Below are positions 1 to 5,394 of a DNA stretch of 5,394 bases, piece by piece (the stretch's first letter is position 1; every line of letters starts with the position of its first letter). The stretch is from Flavisolibacter sp. (GTDB lineage: Bacteria; Bacteroidota; Bacteroidia; Chitinophagales; Chitinophagaceae). Location: assembly GCA_013695175.1 (NCBI GenBank), contig JACDAZ010000517.1, forward strand, positions 1 through 5,394, in the 5' to 3' direction. Under the pieces are notes generated by a model. The model saw nothing but the letters and a program-made list of their open reading frames with translations, ran no database searches and was not told where the DNA came from. The position numbers and the translations under genes are program-made.

Positions 1-364
1 GTGTTGGTATCAACACTTCATCACCTTCATCTATTAGAGTTAAAATTGCATTTGCCAGGCTTTGTTTTGCCCCGGTAGAAACAATAATATTTTCAGGTTT
101 ATAATCTAAAGAATTATCTCTTTTAAATTTTTGACAAATAGCTTCCTTAAGATCCATAAAACCTGCAACTGGCGTATAATGGCTCCAGTTTTCATCAATT
201 GCTTTTTTTGCTGCTTCTTTTATATGATCCGGAGTATTAAAATCAGGTTCTCCTAAACTAAGATCTACAACGTCTATTCCTTTAGATTTTAATTCCCTTC
301 CTAACCGGGCCATTTTTAAGGTTTCAGGCTCATTAAATCTCTGTAATAAAGTAGAAAGCTCCAT
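1..364 (-). CDS. PLP-dependent aminotransferase, aspartate aminotransferase type (N-terminal part, cut by window edge)
   Basis: This is the first 121 residues of a fold-type I pyridoxal-phosphate aminotransferase; the C-terminal two thirds, including the PLP-binding lysine, lie beyond the left edge. Seen by translating the minus strand: LSLGEPDFNTP at residues 35-45 (the substrate-binding N-terminal segment of class I aminotransferases), HYTPVAG at 62-68, and VSTGAKQSL at 95-103, where the Gly-Ala-Lys-Gln turn contacts the cofactor phosphate in this family. The wording matches the aspartate aminotransferase Ib/gamma subgroup, which moves the amino group of aspartate (and sometimes other amino acids or prephenate) to 2-oxoglutarate in the cytoplasm. 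The exact substrate cannot be told from this part. The ATG ending at 364 is chosen because the MELSTLLQRF start fits the family; an in-frame TTG two codons upstream is possible, and a stop lies 18 codons further up (422-424). The gene lies 82 bp downstream of the serine hydrolase gene on the same strand and may be co-transcribed with it. Confidence 0.93.
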   Translation of the reverse strand, partial: MELSTLLQRFNEPETLKMARLGRELKSKGIDVVDLSLGEPDFNTPDHIKEAAKKAIDENWSHYTPVAGFMDLKEAICQKFKRDNSLDYKPENIIVSTGAKQSLANAILTLIDEGDEVLIPT

Positions 365-384
365 CTGCAATTTTTGAGTAGGGA

Positions 385-392
385 CAAAAGTA
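385..392 (-). promoter_or_regulatory. Possible Bacteroidota -7 element before the aminotransferase gene
   Basis: On the minus strand these bases read TACTTTTG, an exact match to the Bacteroidota -7 consensus TAnnTTTG. Transcription would start about 15 bases before the aminotransferase ATG. No TTTG is found at the expected -33 distance (the bases there are AT-rich without the motif), so this may be a weak promoter or chance in AT-rich DNA. If real, it would let the aminotransferase be expressed apart from the upstream hydrolase gene. Confidence 0.3.
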
Positions 393-446
393 AGGAAATC
401 AATTTCGTTTAATTGCCCCGGTTATTTCACAATTATTATAATGGTT

Positions 447-1742
447 TTAATATAAATACGAAATCTGGAAGGGAGTTAGATCAGGAATATTTTTTTTCTG
501 TCGGTTAAGCTCATATTCATAAATTACTTCTCCCAATTTTTTCATAAACGGAAATCCCACAGTGTTATATTCATATTGATCATCATTGAAAATTTCATTT
601 TCATTTGTATACACTGTTGCACTTAATAAAAACTCAACTCCATTTTTAAAATCTACTATATATGCAGCATCCGTTAAAAATCCATATGCATCACCCACTT
701 TATTAAAAATTCTAATCCCTGGGTCAGAAATACTTCCACTACCCCCGTACATAAGAAATTTTACATAGGCATCAGTATAAGTGCTGTCATATGATGGATA
801 AACAGATTCAGCCGGCTTCATTGACATATACTTATACAACCACTTATATTGTTGTTCATTTAAATTAAACCGTTGTAGCTGTGGTACAGAAGAAGGAAAA
901 ATTATTGATTGCAGCATGGAATGCAGGTCAGGAAGTGTCAATTTATTTTTAATGGTGAAGTCAAATGGCTTGTCCACCAATTTACCATTACGCATAAATC
1001 CTTTACCTAATAAAATGGTATCAATATTATATTGTAAACTGCTTTGAACCTGTGGTTGTTCGTAAAGCAGTTTACCGGAAGTATCATAAAATTTTATTGG
1101 ATTGGTGATCCTGTTTTGATCATCAGTAAGCGAAACCTGGAGGCGGTGCAAGATCCGCGTTTCCATATAACCCATTTGGTGAAGAGAATTGTTGATATAC
1201 TGCTGTCCCAAAAATTCATATAGCCTGTTGAATGCTTCATTATCGCTTACCAATAAAATCTGTTTTATGTAATGAGCAATGGTTGGTCTGCCATCTTCAG
1301 AGGAAGGTTCATTATAAGTTTCTGTTTGCCACGGTTGTGATGCACCAGTGATGAAGGTGGCATGTTCATCCAAACCGGGAATATTCAATTCGTTTATTTT
1401 TTGAAGTGCCAGCAATGCTACAGGGAATTTTACAGTAGATGCCGGGTAAAAATATTGATCCGGATCAATTCCAAAATAAGAATGTTCAAAAGAAGGTTGA
1501 TTATCACTATCCCTGTTTACCCGGGTGTAAATCACCTGAACTTTATATTTAGAAGGATTTTTTAAAACAGTATCTAATGCAGCATCTTTATTTATTAATA
1601 ATTCAGAAAGAAAAGCATCTGTTTTAGGAAAAGTTGTAAGAGTTTTAAGTTCAGTATACGGTGTGATCATTTTTTTAGATGGTTGGCAGGAAATAATTAA
1701 AATAGCTACTAAACTGTTAAAAAAGATAAGACTCCATTTCAT
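447..1742 (-). CDS. Lipoprotein serine hydrolase, class A beta-lactamase-related fold
   Basis: A 431-residue exported protein of the beta-lactamase/DD-peptidase superfamily. The N terminus is a lipoprotein signal: MK, a hydrophobic core at residues 4-18, and a lipobox Ile-Ile-Ser-Cys ending at C19, so it is probably lipid-anchored in the envelope. No acidic residues follow C19 (QPSKK), unlike the surface-export signal described for some Bacteroidota lipoproteins, which suggests a periplasm-facing protein (inference). Active-site motifs: S102-T-V-K105 (nucleophile SxxK in ASTVKFP), S166-D-N168 in LLVSDNEAFNRLYEFLG, and K348-V-G350 in the place of the usual KTG, followed by YGFLTDAAYIVDF. The stretch LHQMGYMETRILHRLQ (187-202) follows the class A segment ahead of the omega loop, but no glutamate stands at the deacylating position (Q202 or L201 is there). 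Motifs two and three are ~182 residues apart, against roughly 100 in TEM-type enzymes. It is likely a serine hydrolase or DD-peptidase-like enzyme acting on an unknown envelope substrate rather than a resistance enzyme. The ATG at 1742 gives the intact signal peptide. No clear ribosome-binding site is seen. Confidence 0.88.
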   Translation of the reverse strand: MKWSLIFFNSLVAILIISCQPSKKMITPYTELKTLTTFPKTDAFLSELLINKDAALDTVLKNPSKYKVQVIYTRVNRDSDNQPSFEHSYFGIDPDQYFYPASTVKFPVALLALQKINELNIPGLDEHATFITGASQPWQTETYNEPSSEDGRPTIAHYIKQILLVSDNEAFNRLYEFLGQQYINNSLHQMGYMETRILHRLQVSLTDDQNRITNPIKFYDTSGKLLYEQPQVQSSLQYNIDTILLGKGFMRNGKLVDKPFDFTIKNKLTLPDLHSMLQSIIFPSSVPQLQRFNLNEQQYKWLYKYMSMKPAESVYPSYDSTYTDAYVKFLMYGGSGSISDPGIRIFNKVGDAYGFLTDAAYIVDFKNGVEFLLSATVYTNENEIFNDDQYEYNTVGFPFMKKLGEVIYEYELNRQKKNIPDLTPFQISYLY

Positions 1743-1813
1743 GATGCGTAAAAATAGGGGGATTTAGTTTTAAATGACCCTTTAAACCACTGATAATAGC
1801 CTTCTTTGAAGAC

Positions 1814-1843
1814 TTTGATTTGTGCCTGAAAAAGTTATCTTTG
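1814..1843 (+). promoter_or_regulatory. Bacteroidota-type primary sigma promoter for secDF
   Basis: TTTG at 1814-1817 (-33) and TATCTTTG at 1836-1843 (-7, exact TAnnTTTG) are separated by 18 bp, within the spacing known for the Bacteroidota housekeeping sigma factor. Transcription would start around 1848-1850, giving a leader of under 20 bases that is mostly A (run of eight A at 1853-1860) with no Shine-Dalgarno, which is usual for this phylum. It lies in the 124-bp region shared with the divergent serine hydrolase gene. A second TTTG at 1819-1822 is too close (13 bp) to act as the -33 box. Confidence 0.65.
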
Positions 1844-1866
1844 CCCACTCTTAAAAAAAACCTTGT

Positions 1867-4800
1867 ATGCAATTAAAAGGCCTGGTACGTTTTTTTACCA
1901 TCCTCCTCATCATTTATTCTGTTTATGAACTTTCTTTTACATGGGTTGTTCGCAGCCATGAGAAAAAAATGGAAGCCCGGGCAAAGCAATATGCAAATGC
2001 CAATTATCCTAATGCAAATCCTACTGAACGTGACCAGATCTACAGGGACCGTTTAAAAAGATTACTTGACAGCACTAAAAATGAAACCGTTCATTATGGT
2101 ATTCAGGGTCCTATTAGTTATCAGCAAGCCAAAGAAAATGAATTAAATCTGGGTTTGGATCTTCAGGGTGGTATTAATGTTACCATGGAAGTGGAATTAT
2201 CCGGCTTGCTTAGCTCCATGACCAACAACTCTAAGGAACCTGCTTTTGTTCAGGCTTTACAAAATGCAACCAACCGGCAGGCAAACAGCAATGCTGATTA
2301 TGTTACCTTATTTGTTCAGGAGTATAAAAGGCTCAATCCCAATGGCAGGCTGGCTGCATTATTTGCTATTCCGGGACAGGAACGTATTAAGATCACTGAT
2401 TCAGATGATAAAGTAATATCTGAAATAAGAGGAGAAGCAAACGATGCTTTTGACAGAACTTTCCGCGTATTACGTACACGTATTGATCAATTTGGCGTTG
2501 CTCAACCCAATATTAACCCTGATAAAGATCGTGGAATAATAACAGTAGAACTACCAGGAATACAAGACCAGGAAAGAGTACGTAAGTATTTGCAATCATC
2601 AGCCAATTTACAATTTTGGGAAGTCTACAATATCAGTGAGTTAGGAGCAAGCATTCAAAAAGCTGATGAAGCTTTTAATGTACTTATGGGTGGCAAAGCC
2701 GCTGATACCACTACTACACCCGCTACTACACCTGCAGTTTCTGCAGATACTTCAACAGGAGATATAAGTGATTTACAAGCTGCACCCGATACAGCGGGGC
2801 AGGCTGCTGACATAAGGAAAAGTTTATGGCAGTACATTCAGTTTTCTGTGAATCCTCAAACAGGTCAGGCTTTTGACAATGGTATGATAGGATATGTGAT
2901 GATCAATGATACATCACTGGTTCGCAGCTACCTGGAACAACCTACAGTAAGATCTGCTTTTCCAGCTGATATACGTTTTATGTACGGTATTCCCGATACA
3001 GATCAAAAAAATAAAAAATCTCCTTTTGTTAGTTTATATGGTATAAAAACTTTTGGTAGAGATAATCCAAAGCTTGAGGGTGAATCTGTAACTGAAGCAC
3101 GTTCAGATTATAATCCTACAACTGGTCAGCCTGAAGTAACCATGAGAATGAGTCCTTCGGGAGCACGTATATGGGCAGACATGACAAGAGCAAATATTGG
3201 AAAATTCATTGCTATTACTTTAGATAATATTGTTTATTCTGCTCCCCGTGTGAATGACGCAATTGAAGGTGGTAGTTCCAGCATTTCAGGTTCTTTTACT
3301 CCCGAAGAAGCACAGGATTTAAGTAACATCTTAAAAGCAGGTAAACTACCGGCACCTGCAAAAATTGTTCAGGAACAGGTTGTAGGACCCACACTCGGTA
3401 AAGATGCTATTCGCGGAGGTATAACTGCTTTTGCTATTTCTTTTGGAGTGATCTTTTTGTTAATGCTTATTTATTACAACACCAGTGGATGGGTTGCTAA
3501 TATTGCATTGATCTTAAACATTTTATTTACTATAGGTATCCTTACAGGATTAGGTGCCACTTTAACTGCACCCGGTATAGCTGGTCTTGTACTTACTATA
3601 GGTATGGCTGTAGATACTAACGTTATCATCTTTGAAAGAATTAAAGAAGAACTTTCAAAAGGAAAAAATTATGTACAGGCTATTAGTGATGGTTACCGGA
3701 GGTCTTTGCCGCCGGTGCTTGATGCGCATGTTACCACTTTAATGACTGCCATTATTCTTTTCTCATTTGGATTAGGACCTGTAAAGGGATTTGCTACTAC
3801 GCAGATCATAGGTTTATTATTATCTATGTTCTGCGGTATCCTGGTAAGCCGTTGGATCACTGATATGTTTACCAATAAAAAACGTCACCTTGAATATTTT
3901 ACGGGTGTTTCAAGAAAAGTATTTAAACAAGCTAAATTCAAATTCATTGAATACAGGAAGTATGCTTATGCAGTTTCTGTAATTGTACTTTTATTAGGTG
4001 TGGGTGCCATTTTTAATGGTTTTGACCAGGGTGTTGAATTTAAAGGAGGTCGTAGTTATGTGGTGCGTTTTGATAACGCAGTGAACGTAGAACAGGTAAG
4101 AAATGATCTTGCACAATCTTTTGGTGAGAACCCTGTAATTAAAACTATTGGCTCAAACAATCAATTAGATATTACAACTTCTTACCTGATTGAAGAATCA
4201 GGTCCTGAAGTTGATTCTTTGGTTCAACAAAAATTATATGCAGGTCTTAATAGTCATTTACCTGCAAATATATCTGCAGACCAATTTAGCCAACAATTTG
4301 TAATGGGATCAAAAACAGTATTGCCTACCATTTCAGATGATTTGAAGGCAGGTGCCATGTGGGCTACTTTCTGGTCGCTTTTAATTATTACCCTGTACAT
4401 CTTTATCAGGTTTCGCGACTGGAGGTATTCACTTGGAACTATCGTGGCTTTATTCCATGATGTATTGGTAACCTTAATTGTTTTCTCATTTCTGCGTAGT
4501 GTTGTACCATTCCCGTTAGAATTAGACCAGCATTTTATTGCAGCGGTTCTTACTGTTATTGGTTTCTCTATGAATGATACCATTATAGTATTTGACAGGA
4601 TCCGTGAAAACAGTGGACTAATGCTGGGGCAACCAAGGGCAATAGTGATCAATAAATCTATCAATGATACATTAAGCCGTACTATCATGACTTCACTTAC
4701 AGTATTCCTGGTAATACTTATATTGTTCCTGGTAGGTGGTGAAGTAACACGCGGGTTTGCTTTTGCCATGTTGATTGGTATAGTTACAGGTACTTATTCT

Positions 4801-4926
4801 TCTATTTTTGTAGCTGCTCCAATTTTGGTGGACTTAGGTGGTACAAAACCTTTAGGTAAAGCCGATCTTTTACCTGAAGAAAAAAGACCATTAAGACCAA
4901 GACCAGTGACAGAGAGACACACTTAA
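1867..4926 (+). CDS. secDF: SecDF fusion protein, proton-driven protein export subunit
   Basis: A 1019-residue fusion of SecD and SecF, the inner-membrane partner of SecYEG that uses the proton gradient to help pull preproteins into the periplasm. SecD half: first membrane helix ~8-27; LGLDLQGG at 95-102; VLRTRIDQFGVAQP at 201-214; VELPGI at 227-232; periplasmic P1 domain up to ~500, ending with LKAGKLPAP (489-497); helices at ~519-537, 541-563, 568-589, 619-637 and 641-663, with GMAVDTNVIIFERI at 579-592. SecF half: helix ~699-718, GVEFKGG at 722-728 (SecF usually has GIDFxGG), periplasmic P4 region, helices ~829-847, 855-876, 886-908, 938-958 and 962-985, FHD at 863-865, FSMNDTIIVFDRIREN at 900-915 and LSRT at 936-939. 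That makes 12 membrane segments. D583, D904 and R938 match the charged residues tied to proton transport in studied SecDF/SecD/SecF proteins. At 1019 residues it is far longer than the ~735-residue Thermus SecDF; part of the excess is a Thr/Ala/Pro-rich insert (278-315). The first ATG after the promoter is the start. The gene is monocistronic, with its own promoter and terminator. Confidence 0.97.
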   Translation: MQLKGLVRFFTILLIIYSVYELSFTWVVRSHEKKMEARAKQYANANYPNANPTERDQIYRDRLKRLLDSTKNETVHYGIQGPISYQQAKENELNLGLDLQGGINVTMEVELSGLLSSMTNNSKEPAFVQALQNATNRQANSNADYVTLFVQEYKRLNPNGRLAALFAIPGQERIKITDSDDKVISEIRGEANDAFDRTFRVLRTRIDQFGVAQPNINPDKDRGIITVELPGIQDQERVRKYLQSSANLQFWEVYNISELGASIQKADEAFNVLMGGKAADTTTTPATTPAVSADTSTGDISDLQAAPDTAGQAADIRKSLWQYIQFSVNPQTGQAFDNGMIGYVMINDTSLVRSYLEQPTVRSAFPADIRFMYGIPDTDQKNKKSPFVSLYGIKTFGRDNPKLEGESVTEARSDYNPTTGQPEVTMRMSPSGARIWADMTRANIGKFIAITLDNIVYSAPRVNDAIEGGSSSISGSFTPEEAQDLSNILKAGKLPAPAKIVQEQVVGPTLGKDAIRGGITAFAISFGVIFLLMLIYYNTSGWVANIALILNILFTIGILTGLGATLTAPGIAGLVLTIGMAVDTNVIIFERIKEELSKGKNYVQAISDGYRRSLPPVLDAHVTTLMTAIILFSFGLGPVKGFATTQIIGLLLSMFCGILVSRWITDMFTNKKRHLEYFTGVSRKVFKQAKFKFIEYRKYAYAVSVIVLLLGVGAIFNGFDQGVEFKGGRSYVVRFDNAVNVEQVRNDLAQSFGENPVIKTIGSNNQLDITTSYLIEESGPEVDSLVQQKLYAGLNSHLPANISADQFSQQFVMGSKTVLPTISDDLKAGAMWATFWSLLIITLYIFIRFRDWRYSLGTIVALFHDVLVTLIVFSFLRSVVPFPLELDQHFIAAVLTVIGFSMNDTIIVFDRIRENSGLMLGQPRAIVINKSINDTLSRTIMTSLTVFLVILILFLVGGEVTRGFAFAMLIGIVTGTYSSIFVAAPILVDLGGTKPLGKADLLPEEKRPLRPRPVTERHT
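2713..2736 (+). repeat. Two 12-bp tandem units coding Thr-Thr-Pro-Ala in the SecDF P1 domain
   Basis: Two in-frame copies of ACT ACA CCN GCN (2713-2724 and 2725-2736) differ only at third codon positions and encode TTPA-TTPA. They sit in a low-complexity Thr/Ala/Pro/Asp stretch covering residues ~278-315 (about 2698-2811), which is probably a flexible, unfolded linker inside the periplasmic head of SecDF. The unit length is a multiple of three, so copy-number change would keep the frame. Confidence 0.6.
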
Positions 4927-4940
4927 AATTTTATATAAAT

Positions 4941-4972
4941 AAAAGCCTGCAATTCATCTTTGCAGGCTTTTT
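4941..4972. terminator. Bidirectional intrinsic terminator between secDF and the Fe-S carrier gene
   Basis: A perfect 12-bp inverted repeat, AAAAGCCTGCAA (4941-4952) and TTGCAGGCTTTT (4960-4971), with a 7-base loop. On the plus strand a T run (4968-4972) closes the hairpin, 15 bases past the secDF stop. On the minus strand the bases after the stem read TTTTATTTATA, so it can also end transcription from the convergent gene whose stop is at 4996. The GC-rich middle of the stem (GCCTGC) stands out in AT-rich surroundings. Confidence 0.88.
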
Positions 4973-4995
4973 ACTTCTTATTTGTTGAATCCGTC

Positions 4996-5340
4996 CTAAA
5001 CAGCAAAAGATGTTCCGCATCCACAGGTTGCAGATGCATTTGGGTTTGAAAAGGTAAACCCACGGTTATTTAAACCATTATCCCAATCTATTTGCATACC
5101 GGTTAAATATATTTCATGAGCCTTTTCAATGATATACACAATGCCCTCTGATTCGTATTGCTGATCATTTTCCTTTCTTTCATCAAAACCTAATATATAT
5201 GAAAGGCCTGAACATCCACCACCTTTTACGCCAATGCGTAAATATTTGGAGTTATCATAACCAGGTTCATTTATTAGTCTTCTTATTTCCTTTACAGCAC
5301 CTGTTGTAAAAATTACCGGTGATTTCACTAAAGTTTCCAT
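4996..5340 (-). CDS. A-type iron-sulfur cluster carrier (HesB/IscA/SufA/ErpA family)
   Basis: A complete 114-residue cytoplasmic protein of the usual length for A-type carriers, which accept Fe-S clusters from the assembly scaffold and hand them to apo-enzymes. All three cluster-binding cysteines are seen: C43 in KGGGCSGLSY (39-48) and C106 and C108 in the C-terminal TCGCGTSF (105-112). Other family landmarks are the N-terminal FTTGAVKEIRRLI (11-23), LRIGVKGGGCSG (34-45), the central acidic/hydrophobic stretch IVYIIEK (67-73), and GFTFSNPNASATCGCG (94-109). IscA, SufA and ErpA cannot be told apart from sequence by eye, so no symbol is given. The start at 5340 gives the full N terminus; an ATG at 5345 is in another frame. 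No isc or suf partner gene is visible: the downstream neighbour is the convergent secDF, and the upstream side is cut by the window edge. No Shine-Dalgarno is seen. Confidence 0.95.
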   Translation of the reverse strand: METLVKSPVIFTTGAVKEIRRLINEPGYDNSKYLRIGVKGGGCSGLSYILGFDERKENDQQYESEGIVYIIEKAHEIYLTGMQIDWDNGLNNRGFTFSNPNASATCGCGTSFAV

Positions 5341-5394
5341 TCCATAAAATTATTTAATTAAGATAAGCAACATCATGCCATTTAAGGATTTACT
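5341..5394. other. AT-rich upstream flank of the Fe-S carrier gene, at the window edge
   Basis: These 54 bases hold the leader, and perhaps the promoter, of the Fe-S carrier gene. On the minus strand TAATTTTA and TATCTTAA partly resemble the Bacteroidota -7 box, but neither is exact or has a well-spaced TTTG. One minus-strand frame is open from the edge to a TAA at 5350-5352, and on the plus strand an ATG at 5375 opens a frame of six full codons (MPFKDL) to the edge. Either could be the end or start of a neighbour gene; there is too little sequence to decide. Confidence 0.3.

Noticed and set aside
1..16. Inverted repeat GTGTTG-GTAT-CAACAC at the left edge
   Set aside because: It lies inside the aminotransferase coding sequence and encodes the expected family residues (VLIPT); there is no T run or partner element, so it is probably chance.
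722..728. GVEFKGG in SecDF in place of the common SecF GIDFxGG, as a possible loss of function
   Set aside because: Asp to Glu and Ile to Val are conservative changes, and all other SecF motifs are intact (position given in residues of the 1867-4926 product); likely normal lineage variation.
1749..1756. TATTTTTA on the minus strand as a -7 box for the serine hydrolase gene
   Set aside because: The last consensus base is wrong, no TTTG stands at -33, and the start would fall almost on the ATG; not strong enough to annotate.
4254..4769. 171-codon open frame on the minus strand within secDF
   Set aside because: It lies wholly opposite the conserved SecF half, and its translation has no recognisable family wording; it is a shadow of secDF.
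5375..5394. Possible start of a plus-strand gene (ATG, MPFKDL) at the right edge
   Set aside because: Only six full codons are visible, with no recognisable promoter before it; it cannot be told from a chance ATG.

Overview
The window looks like ordinary chromosomal housekeeping DNA from a low-GC member of the Bacteroidota, perhaps near the Chitinophagia/Sphingobacteriia (the finer placement is a guess). Four things point there: SecD and SecF are fused into one ~1000-residue protein; the promoter before that gene has the Bacteroidota layout (TTTG, 18 bp, TAnnTTTG); leaders are A-rich and lack a clear Shine-Dalgarno; and the protein wording of the aminotransferase and Fe-S carrier fits this phylum.

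Layout. Bases 1-364 (minus) hold the N-terminal 121 residues of a PLP-dependent aminotransferase of the aspartate aminotransferase type, cut by the left edge. Upstream of it on the same strand, after 82 bp with no visible terminator, lies 447-1742, a 431-residue lipoprotein with a class A beta-lactamase-like serine hydrolase fold. A 124-bp divergent intergenic region (1743-1866) separates it from secDF (1867-4926, plus), the proton-driven accessory motor of the Sec translocon. A strong hairpin at 4941-4972 serves as a shared terminator between secDF and the convergent gene at 4996-5340 (minus), an A-type (IscA/ErpA/SufA-like) Fe-S cluster carrier. The last 54 bases are the upstream flank of that gene.

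The four genes do not form one pathway. The only functional link is loose: the lipoprotein is exported through the Sec route that SecDF assists. No mobile element, CRISPR array, tRNA or rRNA was seen, and no intergenic stretch exceeds 124 bp. I found no convincing new multi-gene system. The best item for a second look is the serine hydrolase, which keeps the SxxK, SDN and K-x-G motifs but appears to lack the omega-loop glutamate and carries about 80 extra residues between the second and third motifs.
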